A stretch of DNA of 64,000 bases from Elsinoe arachidis. Taxonomy: Eukaryota; Ascomycota; Dothideomycetes; Myriangiales; Elsinoaceae. The stretch is from contig JAAPAX010000014.1 in the NCBI GenBank assembly GCA_013372555.1, positions 483,963 through 547,962 of the forward strand, in the 5' to 3' direction. Shown piece after piece: positions 30,563 through 41,617 of the stretch (positions within the stretch are counted from its first letter, which is position 1; each line of letters opens with the position of its first letter). Below the pieces are notes generated by a model. That model saw only the letters and a list, made by a program, of their open reading frames with translations. It was not told where the DNA came from and ran no database searches. A program made the translations under genes and the position numbers.

Positions 30563-32050
30563 TTAGGCACGCGGACATCCTAGAACCGTGCCTTTGTACC
30601 AAGGCAGATACACATTGCAAGCATAATCAAGGACGCATTGCAACCCTGCCACAATCCTATATACTCCAAACGTTGTTTCCGTGGACCCAAAATGAATCTT
30701 GCTCCAAAAGACCTGTATGATCAGACGAAGGTACCGATTAGCAAGACGCTGAATTTACTTACATCATAACTACCGTAGTCTTCCAATTGCGCAAAAAACC
30801 AGTCGTGACCCTGCACTACGATACAAGGTCGAGGAAGCACTTCTCTGTTTGAAGAACCGCTCAAATCCATGAGCTGTTTTGCCCGCTGCTTGCCAGCATA
30901 CGTCCAGGAGGAAAGCTGGTCGATGGCATCAAGCCACGAGTCACCAGGTAATTTCGTCTCGATGTTTACGAGGATCGGAGAATTGCTCAATGGTGCATAA
31001 TATGTCTGATTGATATCGCAGAGACCTCGAGCCTGGAGAAAGTGGCGTAGTGGCTCATCTCTCTCGGAATCCCATGCATACACGAAGTCAATCTTGCTGG
31101 AGGGCATGAACGTCTCAGACGAGTTTGATTGGAGCAGCATTTCGGGGCTAATCGTCGCTGAGGTTCTTTGGTACGTCAGACGTGCTCAGCTGTAGGTGGT
31201 TTGACCGGGTCATACTTACACATCCTCAACTGTCACAGCGTCGCTCAACATATGGTGCCGTTGAGCTAAGTCAAGAATCTGGTAGTGGACACTACAATTC
31301 CAAGCGGATTCGGATCGTTGGCGATTCGTGTTTTCTCTCGCAGCGTTGACAATGATCTGAGCGTCTTCGATGCAAAGGGACCGACTACGTCGAATCGGCT
31401 CAAGCGTTGCTCGGGTGCACTGTTCTTCAAAGTCACCGCACAGCGACAATTTACTCAACGAATGTGTCTGTATACGATCAGAAACGCGCACACACTCACC
31501 GCAGCATATAAAGACTCACCGGGAAACAGCCGTTGAGAATTCCTTTGCCAGCACCACATGCCCGTAATTGTACCCAAAGAACCCTAGACTCTTGCGTCAA
31601 AGCCGAAATATCATTGACCGAGCGAACTTGCACGGCTCGCCGCAGTGATTGTACCGCGAAATGTATCTTCGTGGGACTCTTGTCTCCTCTACGACGCTTC
31701 CGAGATGAGTCTGCTGTACTGGCGCTCGCTCCGGAGACGGACGACGAATGAAGGGATGGAGGCGCAGGAATGCTCGATCCGGTCAAGGGAGGCGATTGCA
31801 ATGTGTGCTGATGGTCCCTGATACTGGCTTGTCTGGGTGTCTGTTCGTTGTCTTGCGCGAGTCTTGTCCTGACCGGAGTACTGTTTTCGTCGTCCATTTC
31901 GGGTGAGATTCGTTTCCGCTTTAGTGATCTCGTTGACGATGTCGCGTCTAACCATGCCTGTACTCGTTCTGCGAGCATGTTCCGAACATCATAGGTATGT
32001 CGCGAGCGATCGGAAATGATGTTGCTTGTGTACAGCTCAGCTCCTTGCAA
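30563..32050 (-). CDS. PD-(D/E)XK nuclease-like domain protein
   Basis: Exons 31,520-32,050, 31,220-31,467, 30,763-31,147 and 30,563-30,712 (minus strand) join through GTGAGT/GTAAGT..AG introns to 437 residues. The N-terminus has a Lys/Arg and Ser-rich linker (LKRKRISPEMDD..), then LRACGAGKGILNG, then ESAWNCSVHYQILDLA, then KIDFVYAW and ILVNIETK (the D...ExK signature), VVQGHDWFF, and near the end FGSTETTFGVYRIVAGLQ. This layout matches a large fungal family annotated as PD-(D/E)XK nuclease-like. The biological role is unknown and the genes are often subtelomeric. The frame is intact although neighbours are decayed. A start at an internal Met (MLAERVQAWLD) is equally plausible. Confidence 0.82.
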
Positions 32051-32345
32051 AGCGCGGTAATGCTTTTGGTGAGTGTTCGGTGTATTGTCCTTGGATTACA
32101 TGCCCCGCATCGGGCTTAGCTGAGCAGGTTGCCCCCGCAACGTGATGTGGTGGATATAGCAGACACCAACAAAAAATTCCTATTTGTACAGGATATCTCA
32201 GATTGTTTTACTGATTTTATGAAGCTATAGACTTTGCTAGCTGTCCGTATATTTTATTCATACCATGCACCATACTCTGTCGTTCGATTCATAATTCTCT
32301 ACTTAAGATCCTGTCTTTGATTGATTGATTGAATGATTGCTTGCT
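32051..32345. other. No gene seen
   Basis: AT-leaning intergenic DNA between two divergent units, with a run of GATT-type repeats near 32,318-32,355. Nothing else is seen. Confidence 0.35.
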
Positions 32346-32348
32346 TGA

Positions 32349-34380
32349 TTGATTTTTGAAAGCCATAGACAGGCTTACCGCCCGTATGTGCTCGGGTTCG
32401 GTTGGTCGGAGTATATCTGGTCCGACGCGAGAAGCCACTGGGAGACGGACAAGATGTCAAGGATCATCAGCACGGAGACTTCGAAGCTTCTGGGAGTGAG
32501 GTTGACCACGCTGACGCACCTTTACGGCACGCGGTCATCGGCAAGGAAAGGTAGGAGCCAAGTTCGCGAAGGACTATCAAGAAGAGATGAGGGAAGTGGA
32601 AGAAGAGGGGGCGGACGATGATTTGGAGGACGAAGTAGAGCTCGGGGCGGGGAGGAGCACAGCCGTGGGACAGTTACGGTATGGTGTCTCGGGTGATGTG
32701 TCTAAGCATCTCAGTCAGCGTAACATCAACACTTTTCGACCGATGTGTGAGAGATGGCACGCGTTCTTGGGTCTGGCCACGTGTCAGGAGAAGGTCAAAA
32801 AGAGGAGAGGAGAGGGGCGAGGGCCGGGTGCAAACGTCTCCCACTGGGCCATCTACGGGCTTCGGCAATGAGACTCCCAGCTGCATCACCGCTGATGAGG
32901 ACTTCCCTGTCTGGAGTGCCACCACCTCGCTTCACGCTACCCATGACACCGGCGGCGGCGACGACGCAGGCGATAGGATCGGGAGGAGTCCGACAGAGTC
33001 TTCCGACTCCTACAAACTCTGTGCAAGGAGAAGACACCTCTTTACACGGGACGAATAGTGCCATCAACACCATCACCCATGCTGGCCTGGCAACTTAATC
33101 TTCACCTTACCATGGCGACGCCAGCGACAGATTGCCATGAGAGAGCAGGCATACCGGAGGATGAGCTGACTCGGGGCGGGATCCATGCAAGTCGCTGGGG
33201 AGCGGAATGTCGTTGGGACCACGAAAGACAAGCGAGACGTCGGCGACAACGACATTGCCCCACCGATCATCTATCAACGACGCACAAGGATGTACGATCG
33301 GCTATGCAGCACATTCTGGGACGGGAGGAGATGGTGTTTCGATCCCTGGAGCAGGAGTAGGCCCTTCAGGCAGTGCTGGAGAAGCAGACTTCCCTCGCAG
33401 TCGTCTTACCCACTGGAGGTGGCAAAAGTCTTCTCTATGTTGTACCAGCGTGGTTGAATAGAAAGAGCGGAGACATGAGCATAGTAGTCTTACCCTTCCG
33501 CCAATTGATCGAAATTACGCTGCTACAACTGAAGCAGGCTAACGCGGAGTGCTGGGAATGGCGATACGGCGACACGGATCCGGTGACCGTCCTTGTAGTC
33601 AGCGCAGACCATCTGATCGACCATAACTTTCTCCGCCATGCCCGGCAGATGCAATCGAAAGGACTGCCCACGAAAGTGATCGTCGACGAGTGTCATCTCG
33701 CCTTTACCGCCCATCACTGGAGGCCTAAGTTGGCTCAAATGAAGAATGTACGAAGCATCTTTGTGCCGACGATCTTCTTGACCGCCACCTTATCGCCCGC
33801 TACGCACTGGGAGTTCGAAGAGAGTCTCGCACTGCGGACACTTCGCTACATCCGTGCCGACACAGCCAGACAGCGTACGATGTTTTTTGTGCACAGTTGC
33901 AGGGCAGGCACTCTCTTGGCGTCAGTACTGGCGTCTTGCCAGCAACGAGTCCGTCACAGAGAAAGGGATTGTGTACTGCCGTCCGAAGGACGAGACAGAG
34001 TACCTGGCTTCCAGACTTGGTTGTGGCTTTGTGCGTGCAAAGGCGCCTGACAATACAGCATCAGTCCAGACATGGCTGTCCAAGGCAGGCTTCATCATCG
34101 CTACATCGTCACTGGGCACATGCGTCGACTTTCCAGGCATTGTACACATCATACACACAGAGATACCGTACAGCATGATCGATTTCGCATAGGAGTCCGG
34201 GCGAGCCGGCAGGGCAGGTGAAGAGGGTGATTCCGTTATCATCATCGAGAACGGTTGGGTGGATGGCCAACTCTCGCGCGGACAGATGCAGGGCACCGAT
34301 GAGATGGCCATCTTCGGATTTGTCCGGACGCAATCGTGCAGACGTCGTGCAGGCGCGCCGTTCACACTAAGTACTTGGCC
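32349..34380 (+). pseudogene. RecQ-like helicase pseudogene (telomere-linked type)
   Basis: An upstream part (32,349-32,870) has two overlapping frames that together read MSRIISTETSKLLGVRLTTL..., then VGAKFAKDYQEEMREVEEEG and NINTFRPMCERWHAFLGL, resembling the region before the helicase in fungal RecQ-type mobile or subtelomeric genes. The helicase core (33,360-34,240) shows motif I PTGGGKSLL, motif II VDECHLAF, motif III LTATLS and motif VI ESGRAGR. A TAG precedes the core at about 33,360, the frame shifts near 33,900 and another TAG occurs before the SGRAGR motif, so it is inactive. In life such enzymes unwind DNA. Telomere-linked RecQ genes lie next to chromosome ends. Confidence 0.75.
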
Positions 34381-34737
34381 GGGGAGGTGACGAGCTGCGA
34401 CGGCGCAGATCGAGCCAGATGTGACCGGTGTGGTGAGGGCGAAGTGGACGTCCAGCGCTCCGTGAGAGTGCTCGCGGAAGATAGAGACAATTGTACTCCA
34501 TTATCTGCAAGACATACCTTCTTCGACTCTCACCTCAGTGCTATACTGCTATAGAAGTAGAACTACCTCGTCTCTGTTTAGCTTAGATCACTAGCGTGAC
34601 CTAGGTTAGACGGTTCGTGACAGAAGACATCTTGAATGACTCACCAACCTGCCTCTATGAAGTCGTTCAAATCGCTGCAAGTTGTGAGCCTCATCGGTCT
34701 CGGGGCGTACTAGCTTAAACGACTGCTTTAGCTCGTC

Positions 34738-35330
34738 ATGCCGCGCAATGCTGCACCAGCTCAACGTCACCAAGCGGTCGAACTTCTCGTCTCCGGCCTC
34801 TTCAGTGACCAGCAAGTTGCCACTCTCCGCAGCCTCAGCCGACGCACGGTACCGAGTGGCAAGCGTGATCTTCGTACCTTAAGCACTGCTGAAGCACCCC
34901 ACGTGGTGAGAGAGCTCCTCCGGTCCATCACCCTTGCGACGGTCTTACGCCATTATGAGAGCTCTTATCCATAAATCGACCATGTATTCGGACGACATGG
35001 TAGTCATCCTTCACGACCGATTCGGCATCATGCTACCTCTTACAACCTTCTCTTGTGCGCTTTATTCAATTGGCTGGTTTCGAATGGCAACTCGGAAGAT
35101 TGCAGCTCAACGATGCCAAGCGCTGAGGCATGCTTACATGGCGGCGATGAGCGTCTTTGAGGTCGACCAACTCGTCTTTACAGACGAGTTTGGCTAAGAT
35201 GAAAGGATTGGAGTGAGGAGGTGTGACTGGTCCCTCGAGGTGTGACTGGTCTCCTCGAGGTGTGACTCCAAAGACATCGTCAGTACTGAGCGCAGTGATC
35301 GCGTGGGCCACTTCCTATTCATCAACGAGA
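34738..35330 (+). pseudogene. Tc1/mariner transposase relic
   Basis: The frame begins MPRNAAPAQRHQAVELLVSG and continues, after a frame change near 34,945, as RFGIM..., ATRKIAAQRCQALRHAYM and VFTDEFG followed by a stop. It aligns with residues about 18-175 of the transposase at 3,664-4,686. The second and third catalytic blocks are gone. No terminal repeats are seen around it. Confidence 0.8.
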
Positions 35331-35940
35331 CATTGACGTGGAACCTAGCACCCTGTCAGACCCACGTGCAAAGAGCTTTGCACAATGCAGCAGCTGGATC
35401 GCCCTCAGAATCGGATCCCGGCTCGATCAGCTAGGCGAATCTAGCGGGTGACTTGGCCTCACGGAAAGAGAAGTATGTCTTATAGATGATGAAGAACAAC
35501 TAGAAGTCTTCCTACATGTCTAGCAAAAAGACATTCGAGGTTCTCCGATTCCGGTGTCGTCGTACCTCTTGCTGCCGCTGGTTCTCAGTGCCCGAGGTGT
35601 CGCCGATTGCGGAAGAAGTTGCTTCCTACATCCCGACAAGTATCGAGATCCGAATCATTCTGCCAGTCGGTGGAGCTGAGAAACCTGCAATAGTGCGATA
35701 CTCTCATTCCCCTGGAGGATCCATCTGTTTCTAAGATGACATGACGTGAAAAGCAGTGATCCTTGTTCAAACTTTTGATCGAGGATTATAACGGCCAGTG
35801 CGCGGCGCCATTTCTGTGGCAGCGCTAGTGAGGTGTCGATGAGATGAGACCTCCACTTCAAGGTCTTCACATCGACAAAGACAAGTTATCCAGTCCATGA
35901 GATTGGCTACCTTCAGCTCGGATTCGAGAGCAACGAAGTC
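35331..35940. other. No gene seen
   Basis: This may contain the 3' end of the 2EXR-like gene on the minus strand. Short open frames on both strands have no recognisable motif. Confidence 0.3.
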
Positions 35941-35969
35941 GAGGTAGTACGGAAGGCCCATCTTTGTTT

Positions 35970-36743
35970 CTACTCAGAAAGGATCGGGGTACGGTTTCGG
36001 AGCCGTTCCAACTCGTCATACAAGCAGCGCTTAGGCGATCGAGAGCACTCACAGCCATTCTTGTTGCCATACGACAAGGATTGTGTACGACAAAGCACCT
36101 TGCAATAGCTTTGTTCGTAGACTGACTCACAGCGCTCCAGAACCTTCAAGGCTTTCGATTTATCATCCGCATACCGAGAGCGTGTATACTCGATGGCGCA
36201 CAAAGCCCACCAATCGTTGTCGCGTCCGACATAGCGCAAAGCGGGTAATGTCTCGAGTCTCCGCTGCATCGCGAAATCTTGCTCAGTAGGCTCGCCTGTC
36301 ATCCGGCCAAATGCTGTCTCTTGTCGCGGCAGCAACATGTGTCACACTGAATCGAGCTGATTGTGGAACAGATCGAAAAAATTCAGCGCAGCATCGCTTG
36401 ATCCGAACCAAAATAGCTGGTGGGAATGCTGTAGTCGAGGAGTGTTTAACGTTGGGCACAAGTAGCAAATATGATTTCTGCTCCTAGCATCTTGTGTTTC
36501 TTCGAATATCTGCTTGCATGAAGCGGTGAGTGCAATACCGCATAGGTGAAGATCGATAGTTATAGCAAAGTGCTTGGATCGGATCTGCTTGCCCCATGTC
36601 GTAAGTTGACAGTTCTCGCGGAGACTGATGCATTGGTCGGTGAATTGTACGTGCAAGGTCTGTGGGCCGGATAGCGCATAGTTGTAGATCATCAGACGGA
36701 CCTCCGACGGCAAGAGAAGCGGAGATGACTTGGGTTGAGCCAT
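35970..36743 (-). CDS. 2EXR-like domain protein
   Basis: The N-terminus (MAQPKSSPLLLPSEVRLMIY) carries the LP.E.R..IY motif typical of the fungal 2EXR/DUF7730 F-box-like families, which may mediate protein-protein contacts. The first segment spans 36,743 to about 36,345. A probable intron (GTGTGA..CAG, about 36,345-36,300) leads to a second segment ending near 35,970 that contains TLPALRYVGRDNDWWALCAI. The exact splice phase is unsure and the stop may lie further on. Its role is unknown. It lies within the composite insertion. Confidence 0.5.
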
Positions 36744-37957
36744 GTCAGATATCGTGGTTCAAGGCATATATAGCGTTTTGCAGATGCGTATCGGAAAGTT
36801 TCTTACATGCACAATGTGATGATCTGCTGAGACCTGCCTTGTTTTGAGAAAGTTGTCCCCTCCAAAGCAATCGCCGAAGAAGATGACGTCAGAGAGATTC
36901 CAAACACGCTGGCGCGCGGACGGTTTATTAAAACGAGTGTTGCAGCACAGACTGGAACAGCTTCTCGTTACTATAGGACTGGTACGGATGATCCAGCACA
37001 CATACGGTACTTAACTTAGTTGGTTGGCTATTGTAAATCTGTGAAACGCACGTCTCTCAGTCCGACGTGCCAGATGCAACAGAAGCCGACCCGTCGTTAG
37101 GTCAGGCGATGTTCTGATCCTAGAAACAGAAAAGAGTGATTGCAGTGTTGTACTATGTATCTTGCCCATTGCTATTCTATGTTTCCATAATTGTCATACT
37201 GACTGATGGACAGCAGCTTCTCCCAACGATGTTTTCGCCTCATGGTGAACCATGTATCAATAAGTGGCTCGACTCCAAGGAGAGAACCACTCTGACCTTC
37301 TCTGCCGTCTTCCCATGATCGTTTGCGGTGTACGACAGCTCAAAATCTTGCAGTCTTATGCTGCTCGTACTCCTGCTCGACACCTTGCGCCATCGCGGAA
37401 ACATGTTTCTTCCTTGTACGCCTTGTGAACGCGATCAACTCCCGTCTGGAGGGTAAGGGGAAAGGCGTGAAAATATAGTGCAGACTTCTGTAAGAACACC
37501 AGATTACAACGGGTAGCTTGGTCACCACAAGTCCAATGCAAGGTGGCTACGCTTATTGTGACGTAATGGGAATTTCAGTCTCTGATCGTAGTTGGGGAAT
37601 CCATTGCAGTGGACCATGAAGTTGTGTATTCGTCGGAGTAGCCAGATGTCTGCCTCGTTCTTCCGTGTCTCGACGAGCTTGACCGGTTCCCTGGTGTCCC
37701 TTTGACATGAGAACTTGTACGTTTGTGGGGAAAGGGATCTTGTAGACATCTTTGTCTAATTACCATGTTTTGGTGGCTTGGCACGTGAAGCTGCTGTCGG
37801 GTGCGGGGTTCGCGTCGGGTAGAAGTCCATTTCATTGTTTGGCATGACAAGCTGATAGGCGTGCCAATCAGCCGCCCTTGCCTAATGATAAACTGGACCC
37901 AGCCTAGGTCCAGACCGGTGTAATCCTGAACCAATCAGCACATGCTATGAGCAGACT
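36744..37957. other. No convincing gene
   Basis: Several short frames exist on both strands (for example 37,136-37,318 plus and 37,522-37,749 minus) but none shows motifs, splice continuity or conservation within the window. I leave the stretch unannotated. Confidence 0.35.
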
Positions 37958-37961
37958 ACTC

Positions 37962-38297
37962 ATATGAGATATGAGATATGAGATATGAGATATGAGATAT
38001 GAGAATATGAGAATATGAGAATATGAGAATATGAGAATATGAGAATATGAGAATATGAGAATATGAGAATATGAGAATATGAGATATGAGAATATGAGAA
38101 TATGAGAATATGAGAATATGAGAATATGAGAATATGAGAATATGAGGATATGAGATATGAGATATGAGAATATGAAAATATGAGAATATGAGAATATGAG
38201 AATATGAGGATATGAGATATGAGATATGAGAATATGAAAATATGAGAATATGAGAATATGAGAATATGAAAATATGAGATATGAGATATGAGATATG
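37962..38297 (+). repeat. GAGAATAT/GAGATAT minisatellite
   Basis: About 330 bases consist of alternating 7-mers (GAGATAT) and 8-mers (GAGAATAT), with occasional GAGGATAT and GAAAATAT variants. Higher-order blocks recur (for example around 38,145-38,180 and 38,205-38,240), suggesting slippage plus block duplication. It lies just upstream of the LINE relic. Confidence 0.95.
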
Positions 38298-38950
38298 CTA
38301 ACTACTGGATACGCTGTGTCTGCTACTTCCTGAGTTTACTATACTTGGAAGATCAGCTAGGTCACCCCATCTGTCACTGACAGCATCCCTGAGTGTTGCG
38401 CGCTGCTCTTCCCATTTTGAGCAGGCGAGCATCAAAGATCCAGACTCCTCCTGGCCAATGGTCCCAGTCATATGCTGCCTGAATGCCTAACAACATGGCT
38501 TTGGTAGAATGCCGACGCCACCGAACAGGTAAAGCTCCAGCATACCCTTGACTATGATCGTCAGGCCTGTGTCCTGCTGGCAGCGCCGGACGCCAGCTGC
38601 CGCTCCAGCAGGTCTGGTCCTACACTACACATTCGTGTACAGTGCGGAGTCCTCTTGCCTCACAAAGACAACTCCGTCTTGTTCCTCTGTGTCGATGGCC
38701 GCTGCCTCGATGGCTTTCGCTTTCGCAGGCATCAACCACGGGTATGGACCGAACCTTTGACGGATCGTCGGCAAAGGTATTATCGAGCAAGAGATGGTTC
38801 CGATGGCGCTTCAATAGAATTGTCATCATGATACCATGTGCGTCACCGGTCTCACGTGGAGACTGCCATCCAAAGTCGATCGAATGCAAAGCTTTACTGA
38901 CTGCCTGTCGGATCTTTTGACCTTATAGGCTGGTAAATTGCTAAAGAGAC
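38298..38950 (+). other. Unresolved DNA upstream of LINE
   Basis: This may be a degraded 5' part of the LINE, but no reverse-transcriptase block could be read. No other gene is seen. Confidence 0.35.
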
Positions 38951-38984
38951 TTCACATTCCCCAGCCAGCGCTATCCAGCATTCA

Positions 38985-40764
38985 GGTACCCCACAGGGCT
39001 CACCAGTTTTGCCGATCTTGTGCATCTTCTACAATGCTGACCTCATTGGCATGCCACTGCCAGAACAAATGGGCACATGCGGTTTCATAGACGACTTCAC
39101 AATATGGGCCGAGGCTGGAACACCACAGGAGGCCACCAGCATGCTTCAGGAGCTAGCCAGTCCTAAAGCTGAACGCTGGGCTGCTGAGGGAGGTGCAATC
39201 TTCGAGGCAGACAAGACAGAACTGATCCACTTCACCAGTCCATGGACATGCCAAGAGCTAGGAACACAGCCACTACTTCAATTCATGGGACAGGCCATTC
39301 AACCTCAGGACAGCGCGAAGATCCTAGGCTTCCACCTGGAGGAGAACCTACGCATGAGGGAACATGTTGAGAGAAGAGCACTTAAAGCCTAAAGGTCCTG
39401 CTCCATTGCAAGACTAAGAGAGCTGCGCCCTCCACAGATGAGACGGCTATACCAGGCAGTAGTACTTCCAAACCTGCAATATGGCTCCTCTGTATGGTAC
39501 GCATTAGGCAGGAATGGCACAGCTGCCCTTGTGGACACACTCTCGAGAGTGCAAGCAGTGGAAGCTCGAATGATCATAGAAACTTTCAAATCAGCTGCTG
39601 CACAGGTAGTCTGTGATGAAGTCACACTGGAGCCTGTAAAGACAAGCCTCAGTAGGAAGGCAGCTGCCTTTGTTCTAGCGACAGCAGCTACTCGAACAGA
39701 TCATCCTATCTACGCAGTGCAAAAGAGATTCAGCAGGAAGTCAGCTGCCTATAAGACAGCATGGTACACCACATACAAGAAACACGAAGCCAGACTTAGG
39801 AGAGATCAAGGCAAGACATCAGCTGTCGCCCCTAGAATACCATACCAACCAGCACCACGGGGGAAACTAGCTGATGTCCAGCTGGAAATGGACCTAGGAA
39901 AGGCACTGAGACAGGTCTCACACCCTTCTACGAGCGCATCTGTCGTTTACACGGATGGCTCCAGGAGAGGCAAGCTATGTGGGCTAGCAGCGGTAATGTA
40001 CCGAAGGGAAATTGGAGCTGAGTATGTAGCGCAACACACAGTAGGGTGGAGTGCAACGTGCTCAGTTCTCTCTACAGAAGTCAAGGCCGTTCAGCTAGCC
40101 ATTCAGCAAAAGCTGTGCATCAGAGACCCTCCACATACCCTCTGGGTCTTCACAGACAACCAAGACGCCACGAGGATGTTATAGAAACAAAGAGTGCACA
40201 CCTCATGCCTTGAAGCCTCACAGGCTCTTTCCCAAACATTGGAAGAAGCAAGGAGATATAAGATTCGGGTCAGAATCAGATGGATGCCAGCCCACAAGGA
40301 CAACATGGGGAATAACCTAGCAGACAAGCTAGCCAGGCAAACGACGCAACCAGAGAGAAACACCCACCATAGACCCTGCTATCCTCGTCAGGGAGACAAA
40401 GGCAGTTGGTAGACTCATGGACCAGGACATCAAGGCCAGACTGACGAAAAGGAAGCCAGATCATGGAGTATACACATACAACCTAGACAGGGTTCTCCCA
40501 GGCAAGCACACTAAGCTGCTAGATGACAGTTTGCCAAGACATGATACTACTATCCTAGCACAGGCAAGGACAGGCCGCAACCACCTCAACTCCTATGTGG
40601 CAAGAATCGACCCACAGGTCACTAAAACATGTGATTGCGAGAAAGGAGCAGAAACAGTAGCCCATGTACTACTTGTTTGCAAGCAATGGGACCACCTTAG
40701 GCAGCCAATCAAGGCAGGAGCAGGCCCAAGATGGGGTGACATGTCACATGTGCTAGGTGCGTAG
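38985..40764 (+). mobile_element. Tad-like LINE, 5'-truncated, decayed
   Basis: The plus strand reads the C-terminal half of a non-LTR retrotransposon polyprotein. Reverse-transcriptase blocks are GTPQGSPVLP at about 38,986 and FIDDFTIW near 39,090. A thumb-like region (RLYQAVVLPNLQYGSSVWY) follows. The RNase H domain shows VVYTDGS (D), LSTEVKAVQLAI (E), VFTDNQ (D) and MPAHKDNMGNNLADKLA (H/D). The end has a CDCEKG..HVLLVC zinc-knuckle-like motif. Stops at about 39,390 and 40,182 and a frame change near 40,405 interrupt it, and the N-terminal half is absent. This architecture (RT plus RNase H) fits the Tad/I clades common in fungi. Confidence 0.85.
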
Positions 40765-41066
40765 TCTAACAGAGGTGCCAGACACACTGGCCAACAAGCC
40801 AACCAGCAAAGGGACAAGTGGAGGCCAGACATGAAAATGGTCAAGGCAAGCATTCAGTTTCTCAAGCGGGCCACGAGGATGCAGGTAAAGAATCAACAAC
40901 CGGCGCATCGTCAAAGACTTCATGCTCATGGATCGTTCTTGATGGACCTTCTTAAAACTCTTATTACGATAGAGACAGTGATCCCGCCCAATTACATGTG
41001 TTCAGGCTTGAATTTTGAGCTTCGAGTGCGCCACCACAAGTCGCCACTTTCGTCTTGTCATGTCCA

Positions 41067-41481
41067 TCACAAGATATTGATCGGGAGACAAGCGAGGTTG
41101 AGATTGATCAAGCCCTACGGCGTGATTAGCCACCATCACATCAACGATGACATTCCACGTACGACTTGATTGGTGTTGCAACAGGCGACTACGTTGTCCC
41201 CCGAGCACTGTTGACCGACGGGAATGGCCACTGTTCCGCCATGTCAAAGATCTGCTGGAGCACATGACATGGTCGTACTCACGTATAGGCAGACTGATGC
41301 AGTTCAACCCAAGAAGGCCCCCCTTACTGTTGCAGCAAGCGATCTTCTGGTTAGCGTTGCACTGTTTTGCAGCATCTTTAGTGGGTGTGGTCTTGTCGGT
41401 GCGCTTCTCGACATCGACCGGAGAAGCGATTGCTGCTGCCGCCACGGCAAGGGCCAAGGTGGTGATACCTGTGAAGTGCAT
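41067..41481 (-). CDS. Hydrophobin, copy 2 (3 exons)
   Basis: This is the mirror of the gene at 137-551, with exons 41,283-41,481, 41,163-41,230 and 41,067-41,114 on the minus strand. It encodes 104 residues with the same signal peptide, Lys-Arg site and eight-cysteine pattern. Differences include Asp for Tyr after SPV, Thr for Asn near residue 31, Asn for Ser before cysteine 4, Asn for Asp after the second CC pair, and conservative changes at the C-terminus. All cysteines and splice sites are kept, suggesting both copies have been under selection. The TATA box is at 41,590-41,596. Confidence 0.87.
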
Positions 41482-41589
41482 CTCGGACAGTCGCGAAGAT
41501 ACGTAGGCTGTGTGGGAAATGCAAGAAAACTAGACTGGGAAGTGCGTGATGTTTCGGTGATTGAGGTAACTCGTCCGTCGAGTGGATAC

Positions 41590-41596
41590 TTATATA
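41590..41596 (-). promoter_or_regulatory. TATA box of hydrophobin copy 2
   Basis: TATATAA on the minus strand, 109 nt upstream of the ATG at 41,481, is identical in position to that of copy 1. Confidence 0.5.
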
Positions 41597-41617
41597 GCTC
41601 AGAGGATGCCTCCAGTG

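Larger units (their letters stand above)
30158..40906. other. 10.7-kb composite insertion in right arm
   Basis: The left arm is continuous across about 700-725, whereas in the right arm the matching sequence is split between 30,157 and about 40,907. The intervening block contains a PD-(D/E)XK-like gene, a RecQ-like helicase pseudogene, a Tc1 transposase relic, a 2EXR-like gene, a minisatellite and a truncated LINE. A RecQ/PD-(D/E)XK mix is common in fungal subtelomeres, which hints at such an origin. No single terminal repeat encloses the block, so it probably arrived in several steps. Confidence 0.75.
21050..41617 (-). repeat. Right arm of giant inverted repeat
   Basis: This is the reverse-complement partner of 1-17,140. 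It is interrupted by a 10.7-kb block at about 30,158-40,906 that has no counterpart in the left arm. It lacks the Tc1/mariner and nested Fot1 insertions of the left arm. Homology ends abruptly after 41,617 at the left edge of the window's other copy, so the true outer end is unknown. Confidence 0.9.

Noticed and set aside
1..41617. Inverted repeat as an assembly fold-back artefact
   Set aside because: The arms carry different insertions and many substitutions, and the outer flank on the right continues into unique sequence. An artefact would be an exact mirror. The nearly identical 7.0-8.6 kb segment alone cannot exclude a local error.
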